Origin: Candidatus Aminicenantota bacterium
Lineage (GTDB): Bacteria; Acidobacteriota; Aminicenantia; Aminicenantales; Saccharicenantaceae
DNA: 12,177 bases
Assembly (NCBI GenBank): GCA_022867105.1
Contig: JALHVH010000177.1
Location: forward strand, 1-12,177
Reading direction: 5' to 3'
Below, one piece after another: positions 1-6,482 of this stretch. The notes beneath the pieces are model-generated. The model worked only from the letters and a program-made list of their open reading frames with translations, was not told where the DNA came from and made no database searches. Each line of letters starts with the position of its first letter. Position 1 is the stretch's first letter. A program made the position numbers and the translations under genes.

Positions 1-503
1 AGGGGCATGGCCTCGACTGAGCCCTGGTCGAGGAGCTTTTTCAAGGCCAGGGCCAGGGCCACGCAGCCGACCGTGACCGAGGCCGCGCGCGTCCCCCCAT
101 CGGCCTGGAGCACGTCGCAATCGACGGTGATCGTCGTCTCGCCGAGGGCGGGAAGGTCGGTGACGCTCCGGAGGGACCGGCCGATGAGCCGCTGGATCTC
201 CTGAGTCCGCCCCGAGATCCTGCCGACCGTCCGCTCGCGGGGCGTCCTCTTTTCCGTGGCGCAGGGGAGCATGGCGTACTCGGCGGTCACCCAGCCCGTT
301 CCGGAGTTCTTGAGGAACGGCGGGACCTTCTCGTCGATCGTGGCGGCCGCGACGACCTTGGTCCTTCCTATCTCGATGTAGGCGGAGCCGTCGGCGAAAT
401 CGAAATAGTCCGTCCGGATGAGGACCGGGCGGAGCTCGTCGGGCCCGCGTTTCCCGGCCCGCGACGGGGCCGTCTCTTCAGGAAGTTTGGTCTTGATGAT
501 CAT
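1..503 (-). CDS. rph: Ribonuclease PH (3' part cut off by window edge)
   Basis: Phosphorolytic 3'-to-5' exoribonuclease that trims the 3' end of tRNA precursors in the cytoplasm, normally as a hexamer. The 167 visible residues match the N-terminal two thirds of the family: LRPV near residue 24, a GTGWVTAEYAMLP segment at 68-80, GRTQEIQRLIGRSLR at 98-112 (R99 aligns with phosphate-binding R86 of the E. coli enzyme), and CDVLQADGGTRAAS at 129-142. The catalytic aspartates lie beyond the window edge. I chose the ATG at 503 because no other start codon precedes the conserved region; an AGAGG lies just upstream at short spacing. This leaves an N-terminus about 13 residues longer than in E. coli. 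The start overlaps the 3' end of the acyltransferase gene by 26 bp in another frame, so rph is probably the last visible gene of the lpxK operon and translationally coupled. Family assignment is very secure. Confidence 0.96.
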   Translation of the reverse strand, partial: MIIKTKLPEETAPSRAGKRGPDELRPVLIRTDYFDFADGSAYIEIGRTKVVAAATIDEKVPPFLKNSGTGWVTAEYAMLPCATEKRTPRERTVGRISGRTQEIQRLIGRSLRSVTDLPALGETTITVDCDVLQADGGTRAASVTVGCVALALALKKLLDQGSVEAMP

Positions 504-1386
504 ATTCCTCTTTCGGCCTCGATCGCCATCTGTCATGGAACCAGAGCCAGAACCCGGGATTCTCCCGGATCTCGTTCTCGATAATCTTAGTGCATGTCTG
601 GGTTATTTTCAACACGTTCGTCTCGGCGTCCCCGCCGAGGACGATGGACGCGGCCGGGAGGATCTTCAGGCGGTAGCGGCCGGACGCGGCCGGCAGACAA
701 TAGGACGGGATGAGGGGAGCTCCCGTCCTGAGCGAGAAAGTGCCCAGGGCCGGGGTCGTTCCGGCCGGCCGGCCGAAGAAGTCCACGAAGACCGCCTGGA
801 CGCGGAGGACGTTCTGGTCGACGAGGATGGCCACGGCCTCCCCGTTCTTGAGGGCCTGGAGGACCTTGCGCGAGGCCTGCTGCTTGTAGATGACATGGGC
901 GCCCATTCTCCTCCGGAATCTCACGAGCTCCTCCTCTATGAGCCGGTTGTCCAGGGCCCGGGCGACGGCATTGAGCTTCACGGCCCTAGAGATCATGAGC
1001 GCGCCAAGCTCCCAGTTCCCGATGTGGGCGGAGAAGACGAGGACCCCTTTGCCGAGAGCGATCGCGTTCGTCAGGTTCTCCCAGCCCTCCACGGCGACGA
1101 GCTCTTGGATCCTCGACGGGTCGAAGTGGAAGAGCTTAAAGATGTCCGTCATGACCTGGCCGAAGTGCTGAAAGGATGCTTTTGCGATCGCCCGGAGCTC
1201 CGTCGGACGCTTCTCCGCGCCGAAAGCCGTCCGGAGGTTCCTGAGGGCGATCCCGCGATGGTGGCCGTCGAGATGAAAGGCGAGTGTTCCGAGGGAGCGT
1301 CCGAGCGCCAGGCACCAGGAACGGGGGAGGAGGAAGAAGAAGGACTTCAACGCCAGGAATGCCAGGTATTCGGCCCGGGTCCTCAT
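478..1386 (-). CDS. Lipid A biosynthesis acyltransferase (LpxL/HtrB-type, LPLAT superfamily)
   Basis: Inner-membrane enzyme that adds a secondary acyl chain to lipid A or its Kdo-bearing precursor. The 302 residues are the usual length. An N-terminal hydrophobic segment (about 10-38) is followed by the catalytic HX4(D/E) motif as HIGNWE (H121, E126). Further family motifs are DQN at 190-192, FFGRPAGTTPA at 203-213, and WLWFHDRW at 280-287 near the C-terminus. The ATG at 1386 is preceded by a strong AAGGAGG site with a 7-nt spacer and overlaps the lpxK stop as ATGA, so the pair is translationally coupled. Sitting directly behind lpxK supports lipid A as substrate. Which acyl position or chain length it uses cannot be read from the sequence. 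A role in acylating another lipid, such as a phosphatidylinositol mannoside-like lipid, is possible but less likely in this context. Confidence 0.92.
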   Translation of the reverse strand: MRTRAEYLAFLALKSFFFLLPRSWCLALGRSLGTLAFHLDGHHRGIALRNLRTAFGAEKRPTELRAIAKASFQHFGQVMTDIFKLFHFDPSRIQELVAVEGWENLTNAIALGKGVLVFSAHIGNWELGALMISRAVKLNAVARALDNRLIEEELVRFRRRMGAHVIYKQQASRKVLQALKNGEAVAILVDQNVLRVQAVFVDFFGRPAGTTPALGTFSLRTGAPLIPSYCLPAASGRYRLKILPAASIVLGGDAETNVLKITQTCTKIIENEIRENPGFWLWFHDRWRSRPKEEYDHQDQTS

Positions 1387-2399
1387 GCCCGGTCCTCCTT
1401 GCCGGCGGCCGCTTTCTTGAGGCCGGCCTCGACGAGGTCATAGAACCCAGCTTCGATATCGAGCCCGACCCTGAGGGCATGGAGGGGGATCCTTTCGAGG
1501 GCGGTCCCGGCGGGAGCGATCTTGACCGCGTCCTTTTCGGTGGTGATGGCGGCCTCGGCCCCGGACGCGGCGAAGCTCCGGGCGATCTTTTCGAGGGAAG
1601 CCGCCGGGTAGGGGTGGTGGTCGGGAAAAGTGAGAGAGCCGCGGACGACGGCCCCGAGCTCCCGCAGGAGGTTCGAGAACCTCGATGGATTCGCGATCCC
1701 GCAGAAGGCCAGGACGCTTTTGCCCCGGAACGAATCCGGGGGCCTCGTCTCTCCGTCGAGGAGGCTGACGAACGCCTTCGGCGTCGTCCGGTAATCGAAG
1801 ACCACGGCCCCGGGGAACGAAGCCTTCAGGGATCCCATCGTCCCCGGCGGCGCCGAATCCTTGACCAGGATGATGCCGGCCCGCCTGAGGGAAGAAATGC
1901 CCTCGCGAAGGGCGAGCTTTTTGCGGGGATCGAAGAGGACGATGTCCAGGTCCCTCTCCAGCCGCCGGTGCTGGAACGCGTCGTCCAGGACCACGGCCGT
2001 GAATCCGAGCTCATGGGCCTTCCGGCAGGACGCGAGCCTGTCCCGGCCGACAAAAACCCCGGCCGCGGGATATCTGCGGGCGACCATATAAGGCTCGTCG
2101 CCGCCCTGCCGCCAGGTCCCCTTGGGCCCGGTCCCGTCGGAGAGGACGCCCCCTTCTCTCTCCCATTCTCCCCTGTACCCCCTGGAGACCAGGGCCGGCC
2201 TCCATCCCCGGTGGAGGAGGCGGGCGATAAGCTCCATCGCCAATGGGGTTTTCTCCGAGCCCCCGAAAGAGATATTCCCGACGCTCACGACCGGCAGGGG
2301 CGCCTTCCCGGGCTTGAGGTTCCCTTTGGCGTAAAGGTCGTCCTTGATCCGGCAGACGAGCCTCGAGATAGGAGAAAAAAGGAGCAGAAAGGCCTTCAT
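1383..2399 (-). CDS. lpxK: Tetraacyldisaccharide 4'-kinase (lipid A 4'-kinase)
   Basis: Peripheral inner-membrane kinase that phosphorylates the 4' position of the lipid A disaccharide to give lipid IVA. The 338 residues are typical. Visible motifs: a short hydrophobic N-terminus, the P-loop region VGNISFGGSEKTP at 40-52, GDEP at 100-103, LDDAFQHRR at 138-146, FPDHHPY at 258-264 and TTEKDAVK at 286-293, all LpxK hallmarks. Oddly, position 49 is Glu where the family P-loop (GGxGKTP) normally has Gly; the codon reads GAG. The lysine and threonine are kept. The start at 2399 has no Shine-Dalgarno site, and a good promoter sits so close that the mRNA should be almost leaderless. It is the first gene of an operon with the acyltransferase (4-bp ATGA overlap) and rph. 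The assignment is secure; full activity of the altered P-loop is not proven. Confidence 0.94.
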   Translation of the reverse strand: MKAFLLLFSPISRLVCRIKDDLYAKGNLKPGKAPLPVVSVGNISFGGSEKTPLAMELIARLLHRGWRPALVSRGYRGEWEREGGVLSDGTGPKGTWRQGGDEPYMVARRYPAAGVFVGRDRLASCRKAHELGFTAVVLDDAFQHRRLERDLDIVLFDPRKKLALREGISSLRRAGIILVKDSAPPGTMGSLKASFPGAVVFDYRTTPKAFVSLLDGETRPPDSFRGKSVLAFCGIANPSRFSNLLRELGAVVRGSLTFPDHHPYPAASLEKIARSFAASGAEAAITTEKDAVKIAPAGTALERIPLHALRVGLDIEAGFYDLVEAGLKKAAAGKEDRA

Positions 2400-2408
2400 T
2401 CATGCCGG

Positions 2409-2437
2409 AATATACAACAGACGTCCGTGCCTGTCCA
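2409..2437 (-). promoter_or_regulatory. Predicted sigma70-type promoter of lpxK
   Basis: On the minus strand TGGACA (2437-2432) and TATATT (2414-2409) are separated by 17 bp, each matching 5 of 6 consensus bases. The -10 ends 9 nt before the lpxK ATG, which predicts transcription starting about 2-3 nt upstream of the start codon. A second possible minus -10 (TATAAT, 2479-2474) with a weaker -35 (ATGAAA, 2502-2497) would give a longer leader. Inferred from sequence only. Confidence 0.55.
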
Positions 2438-2452
2438 GTTCACGGATTGTGC

Positions 2453-2481
2453 TTTACAGGATCGGGTCAATTCATTATAAT
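2453..2481 (+). promoter_or_regulatory. Predicted sigma70-type promoter of the lipoprotein gene
   Basis: TTTACA (2453-2458) and a perfect TATAAT (2476-2481) are separated by 17 bp. The predicted start near 2488 gives a leader of about 31 nt. This is the best promoter-like match in the window. The -10 overlaps a TATAAT on the opposite strand (ATTATAAT, 2474-2481). Confidence 0.7.
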
Positions 2482-2504
2482 ACCCCGGAAGGGCCATTTC
2501 ATTC

Positions 2505-2510
2505 AGGAGG
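2505..2510 (+). promoter_or_regulatory. Strong ribosome binding site of the lipoprotein gene
   Basis: AGGAGG lies 8 nt before the ATG at 2519, a near-ideal Shine-Dalgarno site. It contrasts with lpxK on the other side of the same intergenic region, which has none. Confidence 0.8.
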
Positions 2511-2518
2511 TTTAGAAT

Positions 2519-3385
2519 ATGAAAATACGGAACATGGTGGTGTTCTTATTGATCATTGCCGCGTTTTTCTCGTTCTCCTGCAGGAAAAAGGCCCAGGTGA
2601 AGGGCATCGAGCTCACCATAGACTTTTCCGATAAGAACCTGACGGACAGCCTCGTCACGAACATCGATTACAAGTGGAAGACGACGGCGGAATTTCAGAA
2701 GATGTCCGAGGACTACACCGTTTTCGCGCACTTCTGGCACAACAACAACATGCTCTTCCAGGACGACTATGTTCCCGACGTCCCCACCTCCAAGTGGGAA
2801 CCCAACAAAGAGTATTCATTCAAACACCGGATCTTCATCCCTACCTTCATCGATGAATTCGACCCGCAGTTCAAGGGCGATGAGACCCTCAAGATTTCCG
2901 TCGGGCTCTATTCTCCCTACGACCGGAGCGGAAAATCGAAGGTCCAGGTCCTCGAAAAGAGCCTGACGGTCGGGCCCCAGCCTCCCGACACCCCGGAAAT
3001 CATCTACGAGGATGGCTGGTACGAACAGGAAGCCGACTCCAAGTCCTTCCTCAAGCGGTGGAGGTGGACGGCGCAAGAGGCCCGGTGCCTCATCGACAAC
3101 CCGCGGCGCGACGCCCTTCTGGTCATCAAAGGCAGCCTCAACATGGACGCCGTCAAGGACCAGAAGATAATCGTCAAGATCAACGACATGGTCTTGGACG
3201 AGTTCATCCCGGCCGCGGGAAACTTCGACAAGTCCTATGACGTCAAAAAGGACATGCTCGGCGACAAGAACGAGTTCAGGCTAACCATCGCCACGGACAA
3301 GGTCTTCATCCCCGCCCAGGTCGCCCGGGGTTCGACCGATCAGAGGAAGCTGGGAATACAGGTTTCGGTCATTTACTTCCGGTAA
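2519..3385 (+). CDS. Putative lipoprotein with two predicted beta-rich domains
   Basis: I do not recognise a named family. The 288-residue protein starts with a lipoprotein-type signal: MKIR, a hydrophobic stretch (6-17), then SFSC with the lipidated cysteine expected at C21. The -3 residue is Ser rather than Leu, which the lipobox pattern allows. The rest looks like two beta-rich domains: about 28-150, containing VFAHFWHNNN and ending in ISVGLYSPYD, and about 160-288, starting at YEDGWYEQE and WRWT and ending in VSVIYFR. Both segments vaguely resemble beta-sandwich accessory domains found at the ends of some membrane glycosyltransferases; that is a weak, memory-based similarity. It stands alone on the plus strand with its own promoter and a strong AGGAGG site, divergent from lpxK and convergent with the next gene. 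Envelope location is likely; the function is unknown. Confidence 0.82.
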   Translation: MKIRNMVVFLLIIAAFFSFSCRKKAQVKGIELTIDFSDKNLTDSLVTNIDYKWKTTAEFQKMSEDYTVFAHFWHNNNMLFQDDYVPDVPTSKWEPNKEYSFKHRIFIPTFIDEFDPQFKGDETLKISVGLYSPYDRSGKSKVQVLEKSLTVGPQPPDTPEIIYEDGWYEQEADSKSFLKRWRWTAQEARCLIDNPRRDALLVIKGSLNMDAVKDQKIIVKINDMVLDEFIPAAGNFDKSYDVKKDMLGDKNEFRLTIATDKVFIPAQVARGSTDQRKLGIQVSVIYFR

Positions 3386-3412
3386 GGGGGAGGCCGGCCG
3401 GGCCTGCGGACG
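3386..3412. other. 27-bp convergent intergenic gap with weak hairpin
   Basis: The lipoprotein gene and the minus-strand coiled-coil gene converge here. The only structure is a 5-bp GC stem, AGGCC (3391-3395) with GGCCT (3401-3405), around a 5-nt loop. No T-tract follows on either strand, so it is not a convincing intrinsic terminator. Confidence 0.4.
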
Positions 3413-4018
3413 TCAGCGGATCCAGATCTGGGGCACGCCTTCCCGCTTGGTGTTGGCGATGAAGGCGTCGAGCTCTTCCCTGGTCTTGGCTTCGTCCTGC
3501 TGGGCTTTGAGCAGCTTTTCGTAATTCTCGCTGATCTGCTGCTGGATGCGGTCCCGGGCCGTCATGTCGTCCAGGCTGTAGAACTCCTGCCAGAGCCCGT
3601 TCATCTTCATGGTCAGGAGGTCCACCATTTCCTGGGCCCTGTTCCACTGGTCCTCGAGTTCGGTTTTCCTCGCGTTGAACTGCTGATCGGTGAGGACAGG
3701 CTCCTGGCCGGCCGGCGGGGCCTCCTCGGGAGGAGCCGGCTGCGCTTGGCCGTTTTCACCTTCCGGAGGTGTCGTGGCCTCGGCGGCTTCGGGGTTCTCG
3801 GCTAGGTTCTCTTCGCCGGTCTTGGCAGGCTGGCCGGCCGAAACGGCCGGTTTCTTCTTGATCTTACCCAGATCGTCGTTGGTTACGATGGTCGTTTTCC
3901 CCTTCGCGGCGGCCCGCCGTTCTCTTTCCTTCTTGGAGAGTTCGGCCAGGCTTTGGGCGCTGAGGAAGGACACCATCAAAAGAGGGAGAAAGAGAGCGGC
4001 TAAGATCTTCTTGGTCAT
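3413..4018 (-). CDS. Secreted coiled-coil protein of unknown function
   Basis: The 201-residue protein starts with a classical signal peptide (MTKKILAALF..., hydrophobic to about residue 18, likely cleaved near LSA|QS). Next come a charged segment (LAELSKKERERR), a TNDDLGKI motif, a low-complexity Pro/Glu/Ala linker (about 65-108), and a C-terminal helical, probably coiled-coil region ending in GVPQIWIR. This layout recurs in Acidobacteria-type genomes as uncharacterised periplasmic proteins; that is my recollection, not a search. I chose the ATG at 4018 because it begins the signal peptide and has AAGGA about 5 nt upstream. An adjacent ATG at 4021 is an alternative, and a longer reading frame from 4063 would run through the promoter. 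A structural or scaffolding role in the periplasm is an inference. It lies 41 nt downstream of comEC and has its own promoter. Confidence 0.85.
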   Translation of the reverse strand: MTKKILAALFLPLLMVSFLSAQSLAELSKKERERRAAAKGKTTIVTNDDLGKIKKKPAVSAGQPAKTGEENLAENPEAAEATTPPEGENGQAQPAPPEEAPPAGQEPVLTDQQFNARKTELEDQWNRAQEMVDLLTMKMNGLWQEFYSLDDMTARDRIQQQISENYEKLLKAQQDEAKTREELDAFIANTKREGVPQIWIR

Positions 4019-4034
4019 CATGGTCCTTATGGAT

Positions 4035-4063
4035 ATTATCGGACGAAGGGAAGGGTTTGTCAA
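4035..4063 (-). promoter_or_regulatory. Predicted sigma70-type promoter of the secreted coiled-coil gene
   Basis: On the minus strand a perfect TTGACA (4063-4058) and GATAAT (4040-4035) are spaced by 17 bp. The -35 overlaps the comEC stop codon (TGA, 4062-4060). Transcription should start near 4028, giving a leader of only about 7-10 nt that begins with the AAGGA site. The gene can therefore be expressed independently of the comEC operon. Confidence 0.65.
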
Positions 4064-6477
4064 TCTTTCAATTTCCCGGGCGCCCGCGGCTCCCGAACCC
4101 CTTGTGCCGCCGTCCGGACACGCAGCCGATCTCCGTCCGTGGAGAACTCGACGGCCCCGTCGAGGTCCGTCCGGAAGACGCGCGCGCCGGTCCGGACATA
4201 CCTGTCCAGGACCGCAGGGGCCGGAAAGCCGAAGCGGTTGTCCTCCCCGACCGTGATGACCACGTATTCCGGCGACACTCCCGCCAGGAACCCGGCTGAA
4301 CTCGAGGAGTCGCTGCCGTGATGGGGCACTTTCATCACCAGGCTCTTGATATCAGGAACCGCTTCCAGGACCTCGGCCTCGGCCTTCTGCCCGACGTCTC
4401 CGGGCAGGAGGAAGGACGCCCCGCCGAAGGTCAACCTGAGGACGATCGACCGGTCGTTTTCGACGAAGCGGGGGTTGGCGTCCCCGCCCTCCGGCGGGTA
4501 AAGGGCCTCGATGACGGCCCCACTTTCCTTGCGGACGAATCCCCCGGCGACCTTTATCCTGGGAACCCGGGACCCCAGGGCCCCGTCCAGGGCCCGGTAA
4601 GCTTCGCTGTCCAACGGGCTTTCGGCCTCCCAGAATTCGCCGATCCGGAAGTTGCGGGCGACAGCGGGCAGGCCATTGAGGTGATCGGAGTGGGCGTGCG
4701 TCAGGACCAGGTCATCGATCCTCTTGATCCCCTTCCTCCACAGGAAGGGGGAGACCACCCTCTCGCCCACGTCGAACGAGCCTTCCGGGAACCCGCCGCC
4801 GTCGATGAGCATCTTGCGGCTGCCGGGGAACTCGACCAGGATCGAGTCCCCCTGCCCGACGTCGAGAACGGTGACCTTGAGGTCGGGGGAAGTGGACGGG
4901 AAGGGATAGGTGATCAGGACGATGAAGAAGGCCGCGAACCCCGCGAAGATGATGGGTTTCTGGCCCTTGAACCGCTGCGGCGCCAGAAGGAGAAGAAGAA
5001 AGGCAAAATAGCCCAGGACGACGATCCAGGAAGGGGTGGGGATCCGATACGAGATGAATCCGACCGGATCGAGGAGATGGCTCAGCCAGGAGAAGACCCG
5101 GACGAGCTCGCGAAGGCCGAAAGCCATCGGCTTGGCCAGGAACGGGGCGGCGAAAGAGAGCGGCAGGAAGACGTAGCCCGCCCCCATGACGAAGCCGACG
5201 AGGGGGACGGCGGCGTAGTTGAGGATGAGGGACGAAAAGGTCACCCGGTTGAAATCGCCGACAAGAATGGGCAGGACGCCGATGGAGGCGGTGACGGACA
5301 TGACCGTCAGCTCGCTCGCCTTCAGGGGGAGCTTGGGAAAGAACCTGATGAGCCTGGGATAGAAAAGGATGATGGCGAGCGTCGCCGCGAACGTCAGCTG
5401 GAACCCCAGGTCGAACAGGCTGAACGGGTTGGCCGCGAGGAGGATGAAAGCGCTGAGCGAGATGGTGTTGATGAGATGGACATCCTTCCAGATGAGCTTT
5501 CCGGTCAGGAAGCAGAGGGTCATGATGACGGCCCTGAGGACGGAAGGGCTCCCTTCGACGAGCAGGGCGTAGAAAACGAGGCAGGCGATGAGGACCCCGT
5601 AGGATATCCTTTGGGGGACCCTGATCAGCTTGAAAAGCGAGAAGAAGAGAAAAGTCACGATGGCGATGTGGGCGCCGGAGATCGCGAACAGATGGTAGAG
5701 TCCCGTCTTCTGCAGAGACAGGACCATCCCGGGATCCATGCGTCCGTCGTCTCCAAGGAGCAGGGCTTCGAGGACCGCTCCTTCGGGCGAGATGCCCGCC
5801 GGCCTGGGCCGGGGAAAATAGCGTTCGAGCTGCTTCTGGAGGGCCTGGCGGAGGACGGAGACGGCATGGAACACGGAGACTTTTTTCCCGGGGGCCGTCC
5901 TCTCGATGAGCAGGGGGCTCTTGGTGAAGGCGCGGTTATGGATGCCCTGGCTTTTGAGGTAGCGGGCGTAGAACGGGCTGTTGAAGTTATTGAAATCCTT
6001 CGAGGCGTAGATTCGGGCCGAGACCTTGATCTCGTCGCCGGTGAAGAGCTCGGGTCTGGGCGGGACCTCCGCGGACCGGGGCGCCATGAGCCGGAGTCTC
6101 CCCCGGACCTCTGCCTCCTTGCCGGCGGAACAGACCTTTTTCACGTCCAGGATGAGGGCGTCGCGATCGATCTCGTGGCTGGGCGACCGGGCGAGGGTCC
6201 CGAAGAGATCGACGTAATCGTTCGTCTTCAAGGCATGAAGGGCGTTGGTCTCGTATTCCTTATCGCGGTAAGCGGTCAAAGCCGCCCCGAAAAAGACGGT
6301 CGCGGCCAGGGTGAGGACGAAAGCGGCCCGGTTTTTTTTGATGATATAAAAAACCCAGGCCCCAAGAAGGCTGGCGATCAGGGCGGGGGGTGCGGCCGCA
6401 GCCGGCAGGACGGGGACGGAAACAGCCACGATCCCGGCGATCAAAGCTAGGGCCAGGAAGAGAAACGGAAAGGGCAT
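4060..6477 (-). CDS. comEC: ComEC/Rec2-type DNA uptake channel
   Basis: Inner-membrane channel that brings single-stranded DNA into the cytoplasm during natural transformation. With the start at 6477 it has 805 residues, full length for the family. The N-terminus has two or three membrane helices (about 4-70), then a soluble DUF4131/OB-like region (about 80-200). The Competence domain follows, with its hallmark YHLFAISGAH at 261-270 and many membrane helices to about 525. The C-terminal metallo-beta-lactamase-like domain has DVGQGDS (539-545), the metal site THAHSDH (593-599), LPGDVG (691-696) and HHGSDSS (719-725), so its metal ligands look intact. I prefer the ATG at 6477: it leads straight into the first helix, follows AGGA, and lies 5 nt after the upstream stop. 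The alternative ATG at 6549 would overlap the amidohydrolase gene by 67 bp. It is the last gene of the run that starts at 8476. Confidence 0.95.
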   Translation of the reverse strand: MPFPFLFLALALIAGIVAVSVPVLPAAAAPPALIASLLGAWVFYIIKKNRAAFVLTLAATVFFGAALTAYRDKEYETNALHALKTNDYVDLFGTLARSPSHEIDRDALILDVKKVCSAGKEAEVRGRLRLMAPRSAEVPPRPELFTGDEIKVSARIYASKDFNNFNSPFYARYLKSQGIHNRAFTKSPLLIERTAPGKKVSVFHAVSVLRQALQKQLERYFPRPRPAGISPEGAVLEALLLGDDGRMDPGMVLSLQKTGLYHLFAISGAHIAIVTFLFFSLFKLIRVPQRISYGVLIACLVFYALLVEGSPSVLRAVIMTLCFLTGKLIWKDVHLINTISLSAFILLAANPFSLFDLGFQLTFAATLAIILFYPRLIRFFPKLPLKASELTVMSVTASIGVLPILVGDFNRVTFSSLILNYAAVPLVGFVMGAGYVFLPLSFAAPFLAKPMAFGLRELVRVFSWLSHLLDPVGFISYRIPTPSWIVVLGYFAFLLLLLAPQRFKGQKPIIFAGFAAFFIVLITYPFPSTSPDLKVTVLDVGQGDSILVEFPGSRKMLIDGGGFPEGSFDVGERVVSPFLWRKGIKRIDDLVLTHAHSDHLNGLPAVARNFRIGEFWEAESPLDSEAYRALDGALGSRVPRIKVAGGFVRKESGAVIEALYPPEGGDANPRFVENDRSIVLRLTFGGASFLLPGDVGQKAEAEVLEAVPDIKSLVMKVPHHGSDSSSSAGFLAGVSPEYVVITVGEDNRFGFPAPAVLDRYVRTGARVFRTDLDGAVEFSTDGDRLRVRTAAQGVREPRAPGKLKD

Positions 6478-6482
6478 CGATC

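Noticed and set aside
418..2480. Two long plus-strand frames (418-1443 and 1284-2480) opposite the lipid A genes
   Set aside because: Both are antisense shadows: they overlap each other, lack recognisable domains, and lie opposite clear LpxK and acyltransferase motifs.
2464..2488. Short inverted match GGGT...ACCC around the lipoprotein -10
   Set aside because: Only about 4-5 bp with a 14-nt loop, too weak to call an operator, and not related to the GTCAAA/TTTGAC palindrome.
3391..3405. GC-rich hairpin AGGCC-GGCCG-GGCCT as a bidirectional terminator
   Set aside because: The stem is only 5 bp and has no T-tract on either strand; such short GC palindromes are expected by chance here.
4318..6450. 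A 710-codon open frame on the plus strand, antisense to comEC
   Set aside because: Its translation is a low-complexity run of Asp, Glu, Gly and Arg with no domain, and it mirrors the high-GC third positions of comEC. It has no ribosome site. ComEC on the other strand is unmistakable.
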